DNA of 14,170 bases from Planctomycetaceae bacterium (GCA_027000105.1 JALTOP010000443.1:22975-37144), one strand, 5' to 3'. Numbered from the stretch's first letter, positions 1 to 7,480 are shown. Numbers and translations: made by a program. Notes: generated from the sequence alone by a model not told the origin.

Positions 1-2
1 AT

Positions 3-1157
3 ACAGATCTCTCAATACCACAAAGTTTGAATCGCAAGCTCATCACGGCTGCTGTTGTCGGTGTGGTTATCGTGGCGCTGACGGCTGTTGTTTCGCCAGC
101 CCGTGCCTGGGCGAATCTGCTGCTCGCTTCGTATTACCTGATCACTCTCGGCTTGGGCGGCGCTCTGTTTCTCGCGTTGACAACCGTGACAGGAGCCGGC
201 TGGAGTACCGCTTTCAGGAGAGTTCCCGAAGCGATGACAGGGTTGCTCCCCGTTGCCGGGGTGGCGATGCTGGCAACAATCGCGATTCGACTGCCCGAAT
301 ATGGCTGGCACCATCACGGCGGGCATGACCCCGGGACCTACTGGTTCAAAGAACTCTGGTTATCCCCGAAACTGTTGATGATGCGCGCCGTAATTTATGT
401 TCTCCTCTGGATTATCTTTGCCAAACTTCTCGTCGGACAATCACGCAGCCAGGATCTCCGGGGCGGCGAACAACGCCCGATCAATCCCATGATTTCCGCT
501 CTGTTCATTTTTGTTTTCGGTATCACAATCACCCTGGCAGGAATTGACTGGATCATGTCTCTGGAACCATTGTGGTTCAGTACCATGTGGGGCGTTTACC
601 AGTTTGCCGGTCTAATGATGGGCATTCTGAGTAGCGTCATCATCGCTTCCATCCTGTTGCGAAGAATCGGAATCCTCGAAGGCATCTTCCGTGACGATCA
701 CCTGCAAGATCTCGGGAAATTGCAGCTTGGCTTCGCCTGTTTCTGGATGTATATCTGGTTTTCGCAATTCATGTTGATCTGGTATTCCAACATCCCGGAA
801 GAAACATCCTACTTCATTTTGAGAACCAAAGGCGCCTGGGGGCCGATTGTCGTCATCGCAATTCTGTTGAACTGGATCGTTCCGTTTTTCGCTTTGCTGC
901 CCCGTCCTTGCAAGCGAAATGAATCGGTCATGTTCAGGGTCGCTGCCATCGTGTTGGTTGGTCGCTGGGTCGATCTATACATGATGATCTTCCCTCCTGT
1001 GACCGGTGAAGTTCCCGTATTCGGACTCCCGGAAATTGCGTCGTTCGTCTGCGTCGTTTCGCTGGCAAGCCTGTTGTTTATCAAAACATTCACGGCGGCG
1101 GCCCCCGTCCCCGAAAACGATCCTTACCTTCAGGAAAGTTTGCACTATCACTGCTGA
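3..1157 (+). CDS. actF: Alternative complex III subunit ActF (quinol:cytochrome c oxidoreductase), 5' partial
   Basis: NrfD-like integral membrane subunit of alternative complex III, which oxidises quinol and passes electrons toward cytochrome c or the terminal oxidase. About ten hydrophobic segments can be read, including LLLASYYLITLGLGGALFLA, an IFVFGITITLAGIDWIMSL helix, a WMYIWFSQFMLIWYSN helix and a VLVGRWVDLYMMIFP helix. The C-terminus NDPYLQESLHYHC resembles the usual ActF end. A TTG codon at 27 could be taken as a start, but the frame is open to base 3 and no ribosome site precedes it, so the gene most likely begins left of the window. ActF is normally the last act gene, which fits: the next gene, the kinase, converges on it after 177 bp. 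The assignment is from family knowledge; the rest of the operon is not visible. Confidence 0.88.
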   Translation, partial: TDLSIPQSLNRKLITAAVVGVVIVALTAVVSPARAWANLLLASYYLITLGLGGALFLALTTVTGAGWSTAFRRVPEAMTGLLPVAGVAMLATIAIRLPEYGWHHHGGHDPGTYWFKELWLSPKLLMMRAVIYVLLWIIFAKLLVGQSRSQDLRGGEQRPINPMISALFIFVFGITITLAGIDWIMSLEPLWFSTMWGVYQFAGLMMGILSSVIIASILLRRIGILEGIFRDDHLQDLGKLQLGFACFWMYIWFSQFMLIWYSNIPEETSYFILRTKGAWGPIVVIAILLNWIVPFFALLPRPCKRNESVMFRVAAIVLVGRWVDLYMMIFPPVTGEVPVFGLPEIASFVCVVSLASLLFIKTFTAAAPVPENDPYLQESLHYHC

Positions 1158-1334
1158 ATAGGTGGGGGCGTTAAAGATTCCCCGCAACAAAATCGGTTAT
1201 CATCTACAGCGGGAACGGCTATTCACGGGAAGACCTGTGAGATACTCAAGGTAGGGTGTGCGAATGCAGCGTGTCTGCCCGGTTCTGATCTCGATCCCGT
1301 TATTTTCCGATTCAATGATTTCGCGACTCGATAA
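1158..1334. other. Convergent intergenic gap, no clear terminator
   Basis: This 177-bp space separates the converging actF and kinase genes. It contains an imperfect inverted repeat (TTCCCCGC at 1178-1185 against GCGGGAA at 1209-1215) with a loop of more than 20 nt and no following T-run, so it is not a convincing intrinsic terminator. I see no gene here. Confidence 0.4.
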
Positions 1335-4112
1335 TCAACGGGACAGGATTTCCGTTTTCGGAAAAGAGGGGGCAACCGGAAGATTGGAATACTCGGGGCC
1401 GAAGTTGGAAAGGTCGAGTGGCGAAGCATCAGAAGCCCTGTACGATTCCAGTAACGACTGAACCAGCTGAATGTTCCACTGATCCGACCGGGTAGGAGGA
1501 GAGGAGAAACCGGCGGGGCGGTTCAGTATCTGCGGATTCGACTCGCTCCACTGCGATGAGCCGGAGGCAGAATCGGTAAAATCGAGTGTGACGGGTGACG
1601 AGTCGAGAGCAGCCGGACTGTTGATCACCATTTTGTGCGGCCAGCCCGCGTAAACATTATGCTCTGCAATCCACCAGACCATCTTTTGCAGTTCTTCTGT
1701 TTCTTTTCCACCGGTAAGATGAACAAGAGGTTGTTCGATCAAGCCGATCAAAATGGAATCATCTACCCGAACGTGGAAATCAACAGGTTGTCTTTCGATT
1801 GTCATTCCCAAATCGACTTGAAGCAGCCCGTCGTTTATTATCCCTGTCACGCGAGCCAGTCGGACGTCCCACTTCTCCGGCATACTGCTGATGTTGTCGT
1901 CACCCGTATATCGCACGACGGCTCCATCAATGGTGAGCAGCGATTGACGAATCTCAAGAGAAGCAGGTTCGGATGTCTCTGCAATAATCAAGTCGGCGGC
2001 ACCACGTACGACACAGTTTTCAAACTCGATCCGGGTTTCTGATTCCTGCAGAGTGCCGTCATTTTTCATCGATTCAACTGAAAGCACCGGAGACGGGGCC
2101 AGGCGGACAATGGAGGCTGCCGTCTGATGTTCACTTTCAACAGTCACCGTGCATTGGCGACAGCGCAGCTTTCCCGTTGCATTAATCGTAAACAGGGACC
2201 ACTGCTGCGTGATGGCATGAGGGACCGCGACCTGAATATCAACGCCTGAAATGGTCAACGAGCCCTCCTTGATCGAAATCAGATCGTGAGAACGGGGCAG
2301 CGTCCCCATTTTGCCGGTATCAAACGAAAGAACAAGTTTTGAACCCGTCGTGGCCCGCAGCGTGACCGACTTGTCCAGTACACGCAACTGACGAACCGGG
2401 CAAAAGTACGGCTCTATCTGCCGGGATGAGTATTCGATGATCCCACCATCGGGAACGGTGTTGATTGCCGTTTCCAGATCGGTGGCTTGAATAAATTCCC
2501 CATTTCCTGCCAGAACACGAAACGGCGCAAGCTCACTCGGAATCGCCGCTTCAGGTGAGCTTTTTGATGCAGTTGGCGGGAGTGGACTCATCGCGTGGTC
2601 ATCCAGGGAAACATCGCCTCCAACAGCCAGACTGATCGTACCGGTTTCAGACTGCGTTTCCGGGGAATCACCACTTTTCAGCAGCGGCAAAAAGTCCTTC
2701 TTGCCCCATGTATCAATTGATGGGCCAATACCGCCCCCCTGTTGACTGACGAGAGGTTCCGGAAAATCCTCGGAAATCTTTAAGGGGCTTTCATTGAAGC
2801 GGACGCTCTCTCCCGGTTCTGGTGATTTTGTGGCCAGTAACGAGTTGTTCTGCAACTGGTTGAAAGGCTGTTGCGGGTACCGACTGAAATCCGAAGAACG
2901 AGCCACAGTTGCGTACTCCCGATCGGCAATCCACGAATCTGAAACAATCGCAACCGTGCAGGCGATGATGAATGCCCCCAACCACCACCAGAGCATTGTA
3001 TCGGAAACAACTCTCCTGTTGCCGGCTTGTGCGTTTTGCCAGGTAAGACCATCCGGATGCACCGGACGCAATCCCGATTCCGATGCCAGTGAAAGCAGAT
3101 CGTGGATCAACAATTCGGGTGTTTGATAACGATCTTCCGGACTGCTGGCCATCATTTTCCGGACAATGCGCGCCAGTTCGGCTGGAACTTTCGGATTTTT
3201 CTCCCGACAGTCGGGAGCGGGTTTCCCCTGGTGATCCAACAGTTTCTGCAGCACGGTTCCTTCTGCATAGGGAGCCGAGCCCGTCAGCATATGATAGGCG
3301 GTACAGCCGAGTGAATAGATATCACTGCGCACATCAACCTGACGCGGATCCCGGGCCTGCTCGGGAGAAATATAATCGAAGGTTCCCAAGGTTGTGCCGG
3401 AGACAGTCAAATCGGCGGACTGATTCTCAAACTGTTCTTTTCTTGCCAGTCCCCAATCAACCAACTTGGCGCGACCGTTGGGCATCATAATGATATTCGA
3501 AGGTTTGATATCCCGATGCACCACGCCCAATGCGGAGGTATGCTTCAATGCGATGGCAATTTGAAGCATGAAGTTGACTGTTTCGGAAGGATCAAGAACC
3601 GATTTTTCCCGGATCAATTCCCGAACCGTTTTCCCTTCGATGAACTCGAAAGCAATGTAATGCAAACCGTGCGCGATGCCGGTCGAAAAAACTCTTGCAA
3701 TATTTTCATGATCCAATCGGGCTGCCGCGCGAGCCTCATTCTGAAATCGTTTGACCGCAGACGGGTCACTCGCCTGGGCTGGAGAAAGAACCTTCAAGGC
3801 GACCGTGCGATCCAGGCTCTCATCGTGAGCACGAAAGACCGCTCCCATGCCCCCGGCTCCAATACGGGACTCCACCACAAAGGGGCCAAGCTTCATTCCG
3901 GCAGGCAAACGGGCGTGATCTCCACGGCCATCTTCGGAAAAGAGAAGGCCGATTGTCGAGGATGTCGCCTCTCCGGCAACCGCTCCTTCGACATCACTGG
4001 CAGGCCTGTTCACAGCGCGACCAGGACGAATGACCGTCGCGGGACCAGACCCGTCGGGCACAACGTCCTGCTTTAATGCAGTGCTCGAAATGTTTTCTGC
4101 CGATGATGCCAT
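1335..4112 (-). CDS. Membrane-anchored Ser/Thr protein kinase with C-terminal beta-helix-like ectodomain
   Basis: A 925-aa Hanks-type kinase. Residues 1-72 are a low-complexity cytoplasmic leader. The kinase domain spans about 74-343: glycine loop GAGGMG (85-90), lysine K107, alpha-C glutamate E126, catalytic HRDIKPSN (199-206), metal-binding DWG (219-221, in place of DFG), SPE (249-251), DIYSLG (264-269) and conserved R328. All residues needed for catalysis appear present. A Trp-rich helix at about 373-390 should cross the membrane. Residues 400-530 are a Ser/Pro/Gln-rich linker. Residues 531-830 start with a DLETAINTVPDGGIIE-type segment and continue as short beta-rich repeats, resembling right-handed beta-helix ectodomains. 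This C-terminal part is recognised only by pattern. It is presumably outside the cytoplasm and senses or binds something. The ATG at 4112 is the first in frame; no clear Shine-Dalgarno precedes it. The gene is monocistronic and its target is unknown. Confidence 0.92.
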   Translation of the reverse strand: MASSAENISSTALKQDVVPDGSGPATVIRPGRAVNRPASDVEGAVAGEATSSTIGLLFSEDGRGDHARLPAGMKLGPFVVESRIGAGGMGAVFRAHDESLDRTVALKVLSPAQASDPSAVKRFQNEARAAARLDHENIARVFSTGIAHGLHYIAFEFIEGKTVRELIREKSVLDPSETVNFMLQIAIALKHTSALGVVHRDIKPSNIIMMPNGRAKLVDWGLARKEQFENQSADLTVSGTTLGTFDYISPEQARDPRQVDVRSDIYSLGCTAYHMLTGSAPYAEGTVLQKLLDHQGKPAPDCREKNPKVPAELARIVRKMMASSPEDRYQTPELLIHDLLSLASESGLRPVHPDGLTWQNAQAGNRRVVSDTMLWWWLGAFIIACTVAIVSDSWIADREYATVARSSDFSRYPQQPFNQLQNNSLLATKSPEPGESVRFNESPLKISEDFPEPLVSQQGGGIGPSIDTWGKKDFLPLLKSGDSPETQSETGTISLAVGGDVSLDDHAMSPLPPTASKSSPEAAIPSELAPFRVLAGNGEFIQATDLETAINTVPDGGIIEYSSRQIEPYFCPVRQLRVLDKSVTLRATTGSKLVLSFDTGKMGTLPRSHDLISIKEGSLTISGVDIQVAVPHAITQQWSLFTINATGKLRCRQCTVTVESEHQTAASIVRLAPSPVLSVESMKNDGTLQESETRIEFENCVVRGAADLIIAETSEPASLEIRQSLLTIDGAVVRYTGDDNISSMPEKWDVRLARVTGIINDGLLQVDLGMTIERQPVDFHVRVDDSILIGLIEQPLVHLTGGKETEELQKMVWWIAEHNVYAGWPHKMVINSPAALDSSPVTLDFTDSASGSSQWSESNPQILNRPAGFSSPPTRSDQWNIQLVQSLLESYRASDASPLDLSNFGPEYSNLPVAPSFPKTEILSR

Positions 4113-4698
4113 GGAATTGAAGAAGTTATGTCAGATTATTCCCGACAGAACGGGGGCTTTTGTCCGCTTTTCCCGTCCCGATTCGCATTCGCTCTCTATC
4201 GCAAAGAACGGCTACAAACGGAGAAAAATCCAGATAATAAACAAAGAGAACAAAATTGGTGTCGATTTCCACCAAGTTTCATCAAATCATCAAATATTCT
4301 CGATATGATTCGCGAAAGGCCCCGAACCACAACCGTTGATGTCAGCAGTTCAAACAGACCTGCCAACCGGAATTATGACGTCAAAAGAAAGGAACAGTTC
4401 ACTCAATTCTAACTGCTGTACCAGGTTTTAGTTGCAAAAAATTGAAATTTTCCGGGCTGGCGCAAAATTTCCCTCTTCCTGTCACTACCCAACAATACGC
4501 ACGAAAAGGCTTTCTCGTTGGAGAACTGAAGAAATTACACCACAGGCTTGAATTCGGCAGTATCCATAACCCTAAATGTAACAACATGATAGAGCGTCCG
4601 CCCAACTTTCAGGATTGAGTTGCCCTGCACCTGTTATCCCGTGCACGCTAAAGGGGACGAGCGGAGCAGTAGGAACGTGAAATCGTGAAGGTCGCCTT

Positions 4699-4755
4699 GT
4701 TAACCGCCTCGAATACTGTTAACCGCCCCGAATACTGTTAACCGCCTCGAACAGT
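4699..4755. repeat. Three tandem 19-bp repeats
   Basis: Units lie at 4699-4717, 4718-4736 and 4737-4755 with consensus GTTAACCGCCTCGAATACT. The second differs by one base (T to C in the GCCTC part) and the third diverges in its last four bases (CAGT for TACT). Each begins with the palindrome GTTAAC. They lie about 265-320 bp upstream of the metal-binding lipoprotein gene. They could be operator copies or simple slippage products; the sequence does not decide. Confidence 0.9.
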
Positions 4756-4870
4756 GGGGATAAGCTGAAACTTGACAACAAATAGGCACTGATATGAACC
4801 GCGAGCAATTGCCGACTTTCTGTTTGTGGCTTTATCCTGGTTTGTTTTGTCTTGCTTAGTGTCATCTGCC

Positions 4871-4899
4871 CCATTTTACTGTAGCCCGTTTTACTGTAG
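4871..4899. repeat. Direct pair CC(A/G)TTTTACTGTAG
   Basis: Two 14-bp copies at 4871-4884 and 4886-4899 differ at one position and repeat with a 15-bp period. Both contain ACTGT, the pentamer also found in the 19-bp repeats upstream and in the palindrome downstream, so they may belong to one regulatory array before the lipoprotein gene. Confidence 0.8.
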
Positions 4900-4941
4900 A
4901 CTGTGAGGTTCACCGTAGAGAGTAAACTGTCAAAATGAAAG

Positions 4942-4952
4942 ACTGTAACAGT
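4942..4952. promoter_or_regulatory. Perfect palindrome ACTGT-A-ACAGT, possible operator
   Basis: An 11-bp perfect inverted repeat with one central base lies 67 bp upstream of the lipoprotein start codon. It joins two copies of the pentamer enriched in the preceding 240 bp. A dimeric repressor or activator site is plausible but is only an inference; I do not recognise it as the operator of a named family. Confidence 0.4.
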
Positions 4953-5019
4953 TCGGTGTTTTTACCGTTCGTTTCATCGCACTTGGTTAATTCCGATTAT
5001 ATCGGGTAAGGAAGTTATC

Positions 5020-5433
5020 ATGTTAAACCGTTTCCTTTTTTTCTCTGTCACATCGCTCTGCCTCTGCTTTACAACCGGATGCACACCTTCAACGGAATCG
5101 GGTTCCGTTACGGAGGCCGGTTCAGCAACCGCTTCTGTCCCAAGTGAATCGCAAACACCGGCGGCAACAGGCATCTCTTTTCACACAGGTGACACCGTTA
5201 CGGTGAAGGTTCCGGAGATGCACTGTCCGTTTTATTGCTACCCGAAAGTTGAAGAAACATTAACAGATTTGGGAGGCATAAAAAAAATCGAATTGGTCAA
5301 ACAGAAAGCAGAAGACAAAATCGACGACCCAAGAATTATTCTTGAATTCGACGGTGATTTCGACTGGGACACGGCAACCAAGGCTCTTGAGGAAGCCGGC
5401 TTTGCAGGTGCGACTGTTGTTTCCGGAAAGTAG
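5020..5433 (+). CDS. Lipoprotein with heavy-metal-associated (HMA/MerP-like) domain
   Basis: A 137-aa protein. Residues 1-20 form a hydrophobic signal peptide ending FTTG before C21, which fits a lipobox, so it should be a lipid-anchored envelope protein. Residues 22-50 are a Ser/Thr/Glu-rich linker. Residues 58-135 have the ferredoxin-like HMA pattern: strand TVTVKVPEMHC, helix PKVEETLTDLGG, strand IKKIELV, strand RIILEFDG, helix DTATKALEEAGF, strand ATVV. The metal-site loop is MHCPFYC (C69, C73), a CxxxC spacing rather than the classical CxxC, so the metal and even metal binding itself are uncertain. A clear AAGGA at 5008-5012, 7 nt upstream, fixes the ATG. hemB follows 194 bp downstream on the same strand, but the gap is large for an operon. 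Likely role: binding or sensing a transition metal. Confidence 0.85.
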   Translation: MLNRFLFFSVTSLCLCFTTGCTPSTESGSVTEAGSATASVPSESQTPAATGISFHTGDTVTVKVPEMHCPFYCYPKVEETLTDLGGIKKIELVKQKAEDKIDDPRIILEFDGDFDWDTATKALEEAGFAGATVVSGK

Positions 5434-5627
5434 AAAAGTAGTCGCTATATTCTGTTGCCCCTCATTCTTGGAAGCGCGTTTTTGCAATTCTTTCCGATTG
5501 CCTCCCGTTTTGATTATTCAACTCCCCAAACGGGGAATCGAAGGCGAGCGTTTTTTTATTTCGGTTTGACCGGGCTGGATTCGATCTGGCTGTAGAAGTG
5601 GAAATGGAATAAAGGACTGGATTAAAG
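5434..5627 (+). other. Gap before hemB with small hairpin and T-run
   Basis: The 194-bp gap has a 5-bp hairpin TCCCC-AAAC-GGGGA (5523-5536) and a separate seven-T run (5551-5557) 14 nt later; that distance argues against a standard intrinsic terminator. A TTGACC at 5566-5571 could be a -35 element for hemB, but no good -10 stands at the right distance (TGTAGA at 5591 is 19 bp away). Both assignments are weak. Confidence 0.3.
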
Positions 5628-6644
5628 ATGACCTCACCCGATCATATTCTCGGCGGATACCCGGGGACGCGTCTGCGTCGAAACCGGTTCTCGGATTGGT
5701 CGCGCAGACTGGTCGCCGAGAATCGACTTTCCGTGGATGATCTGATTTGGCCTGTTTTCGTTTGTGAAGGCGAACAGACGAAAACAGAAATTGAATCGAT
5801 GCCCGGTGTTTTTCGCTATTCGATTGATCGTCTGACCGAACAGATCAAACTGGCTGCAGAGCTTGGCATTCCAGCTGTTGCGCTGTTCCCGGCAACACCG
5901 GCGGAGTTGAAAACGCCCGGCGGGGAAGAAGCACTCAACCCGGAGAACCTGATCTGCAGGGCGGTTCGTGCCATTAAAAAAGCGGGAATTGATATCGGTA
6001 TTATTTGTGATGTCGCTCTCGACCCCTACACCTCGCATGGACAGGACGGGCTGTTGGTCGATGGAAAAGTTGTCAACGATGAATCGGTAGAAGTTCTTGC
6101 CCAGCAAGCCGTTGTGCAGGCACAAGCCGGGTGCGATGTGATAGCCCCGTCGGACATGATGGATGGTCGAATTGGCGAGATACGGGAGGCTCTTGATCTA
6201 TCCGGATTTCAGCATGTGCAAATCCTCTCTTATGCGGCGAAGTACGCCTCCGCTTTTTATGGGCCGTTCCGGGACGCTGTTGGATCATCGGCCAACCTGG
6301 GAAGCGGGGACAAACGAACCTATCAGATGAACCCTGCCAACTCACTGGAGGCGTACCGCGAAGTCGCCTTCGATCTGGAAGAGGGAGCCGACATGGTCAT
6401 GATAAAACCGGGCATGCCCTATCTGGATATCGTTCGCAATATCAAGGAGTCTTTTGGCGTTCCTGTTTTTGCCTATCAGGTCAGCGGCGAATACTCCATG
6501 TTGATGGCTGCCGCCGAAAGAGGGTGGCTCGATCGTGAAAAGGTGATGTTGGAATCTCTGCTCGCTTTCAAACGAGCCGGAGCAGATGGAATCCTGACGT
6601 ACTTCGCGATCGATGTGGCACAAAAACTGAAAGATGCAAATTAA
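5628..6644 (+). CDS. hemB: Porphobilinogen synthase (delta-aminolevulinic acid dehydratase)
   Basis: HemB condenses two 5-aminolevulinate molecules to porphobilinogen in cytosolic tetrapyrrole (heme) synthesis. The protein has 338 aa, normal for the family. The two Schiff-base lysines are visible: K205 in SYAAKYASAFYGPFRDA and K260 in MVMIKPGMPYLD. The metal loop reads CDVALDPYTSHGQDG (127-141): positions that carry the three zinc cysteines in Zn-type enzymes are Ala, Asp and Asp here, which places it in the aspartate-rich, Mg-type class such as that of Pseudomonas. The N-terminal RLRRNRFSDWSRRLV and the C-terminal DGILTYFAIDVAQKL are also typical. The start is ATG with AAGGA at 5612-5616, 11 nt upstream, a slightly long spacing. 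No other heme gene lies in the window. A 474-bp gap follows. Confidence 0.97.
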   Translation: MTSPDHILGGYPGTRLRRNRFSDWSRRLVAENRLSVDDLIWPVFVCEGEQTKTEIESMPGVFRYSIDRLTEQIKLAAELGIPAVALFPATPAELKTPGGEEALNPENLICRAVRAIKKAGIDIGIICDVALDPYTSHGQDGLLVDGKVVNDESVEVLAQQAVVQAQAGCDVIAPSDMMDGRIGEIREALDLSGFQHVQILSYAAKYASAFYGPFRDAVGSSANLGSGDKRTYQMNPANSLEAYREVAFDLEEGADMVMIKPGMPYLDIVRNIKESFGVPVFAYQVSGEYSMLMAAAERGWLDREKVMLESLLAFKRAGADGILTYFAIDVAQKLKDAN

Positions 6645-6976
6645 AAAAGAGATTCTTCTTCGCACGCCGATCGGTAGAGAAACACTCTCGCACCGAATGC
6701 TCTGCTGTAAAGTGAAATCTGCGGTTTTACCAGCAGGTGGCTGCACATTTTGCCGTTTATAACCCGCATTCAGAGCGGTTTCTCCCAGTAGAACCGTTAA
6801 ACCTGTCCCTGCTTGCATAATCCGGATAACCCGCCAGGTTTCCCTGTTTGTTGCCGCTTCTCACCAGAATATGCCAAACTCGTTCTTGCTTCTGCTTACT
6901 CGCGTGGATTCAATGGGCCTATTCCAAGTGACAGAGATTGCAGGAGTAATCGTCAGGAGGTTGTCACGCTGGAACC

Positions 6977-7000
6977 CATTTCCGTGGGCCATCGGAAATG
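6977..7000 (+). other. 8-bp perfect inverted repeat (hairpin)
   Basis: CATTTCCG (6977-6984) and CGGAAATG (6993-7000) are exact reverse complements around the 8-nt loop TGGGCCAT. An alternative short pairing, CCCA (6975-6978) with TGGG (6985-6988), uses the same bases, so the two helices exclude each other. There is no T-run after it, so it is not a terminator. It lies about 120 bp before the pilin-like gene and may be an RNA element or a protein site. Confidence 0.6.
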
Positions 7001-7067
7001 TCTGCGATCGCGGCAACAGAGAAAGAGGGCTTTCAGACGGAGCACCTATTTCTCGAAAAACATTTCA

Positions 7068-7087
7068 AGGTCATTTCTTTTTGACCT
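7068..7087 (+). other. Inverted repeat AGGTCA-8-TGACCT in the 5' region of the pilin-like gene
   Basis: The half-sites at 7068-7073 and 7082-7087 are exact complements around a T-rich 8-nt spacer, ending 31 bp before the start codon and about 18 bp before its ribosome site. It could be an operator or a leader hairpin that influences translation; the sequence cannot separate these. Confidence 0.5.
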
Positions 7088-7118
7088 CCTCTCAACACTG
7101 AACTTAAGGAACAGATAA

Positions 7119-7445
7119 ATGTTAAAAAAATTGTTTAATGACGAGGCTGGTTTTGTTGTTTCAGCCGAACTGGTGCTGATTTCAACTCTGCTTGTTCTCG
7201 GCTTGATTGTCGGACTGAGTGAAGTCCAACACGCTGTTGTGCAGGAATTGAACGACGTTGGTGACGCTATCGGTAGTGTCAACCAGAGCTATATGTACTC
7301 GGGCTTTTCAGCCAAGAAATCCAGCGGACGGGCTGTCAAGTCGTTTTCACGTGGTTCTGCCTTCAGTGATTTTGGCGATGATTGCGATAACAATCAATGC
7401 GACATCAACTGCGAGCAACCGGTTGCAGAGCGATACGCCTACTAA
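7119..7445 (+). CDS. Short pilin-like (Flp/TadE-type N-terminus) planctomycete protein with Cys-rich tail
   Basis: A 108-aa protein. Residues 1-11 are a short charged leader ending DEAG, followed by a single hydrophobic helix (about 12-32, FVVSAELVLISTLLVLGLIVG). This resembles the class III prepilin signal of Flp and TadE-like proteins, which are cut after Gly by a prepilin peptidase. The conserved Glu is at +6 after G11 instead of the usual +5. The region 33-60 (SEVQHAVVQELNDVGDAIGSVNQSY) is amphipathic. The tail is Asp/Asn-rich with three cysteines, DDCDNNQCDINC (87-98), which could form disulfides or bind metal. Similar short proteins are common in planctomycetes; their function is not known to me. 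The start is well supported by AAGGA at 7106-7110, 8 nt before ATG. It is a single-gene unit closed by a strong terminator. No tad or pilus assembly genes are nearby. Confidence 0.85.
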   Translation: MLKKLFNDEAGFVVSAELVLISTLLVLGLIVGLSEVQHAVVQELNDVGDAIGSVNQSYMYSGFSAKKSSGRAVKSFSRGSAFSDFGDDCDNNQCDINCEQPVAERYAY

Positions 7446-7480
7446 TCGCAACAGAATTCAGCAAGAGTTTTGAGCAGTAC

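Larger units (their letters stand above)
4113..5019. other. 907-bp gene-free region between divergent kinase and lipoprotein genes
   Basis: This region must hold the promoters of the leftward kinase and the rightward lipoprotein gene. Short open frames here (for example 4128-4412) translate to compositionally random peptides with no ribosome site, so I call no gene. The right half holds three 19-bp tandem repeats (4699-4755), a 14-bp direct pair (4871-4899) and many ACTGT/ACAGT pentamers. A TTGACA box lies at 4772-4777, but its best partner TATGAA (4793-4798) is only 15 bp away, so it is a weak promoter candidate. Confidence 0.6.
6645..7118. other. 474-bp gap: possible structured leader of the pilin-like gene
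   Basis: I see no gene here; open frames give random-looking peptides without ribosome sites. The left part is featureless, and no terminator for hemB is obvious. The right part holds several inverted repeats in one direction: GTGACA/TGTCAC (6928-6933 with 6962-6967) enclosing GATT/AATC, CATTTCCG/CGGAAATG (6977-7000) and AGGTCA/TGACCT (7068-7087). If transcribed with the pilin-like gene they could form a folded 5' leader. I could not match this to a known riboswitch class. Confidence 0.4.

Noticed and set aside
1635..2042. Plus-strand open frame inside the kinase gene
   Set aside because: It is antisense to a well-supported kinase reading frame and its translation has no recognisable domain; the same applies to the longer ones at 3083-3490 and 3516-4076.
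4128..4412. 94-codon open frame in the kinase-lipoprotein gap
   Set aside because: No ribosome site, random-looking composition, and an overlapping frame of similar length; no evidence of coding.
4699..4755. CRISPR-like array
   Set aside because: Repeats are short, directly tandem and have no spacers; the same holds for the 11-bp units at 11505-11559.
5523..5557. Intrinsic terminator after the lipoprotein gene
   Set aside because: The 5-bp hairpin and the T-run are separated by 14 nt, which does not fit a standard terminator.
6977..7000. Terminator of hemB
   Set aside because: The hairpin has no following T-run and is more than 300 nt from the hemB stop.
7004..7011. GCGATCGC octamer (HIP1-like palindrome)
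   Set aside because: I noticed it only once here, and a single octamer carries no weight.
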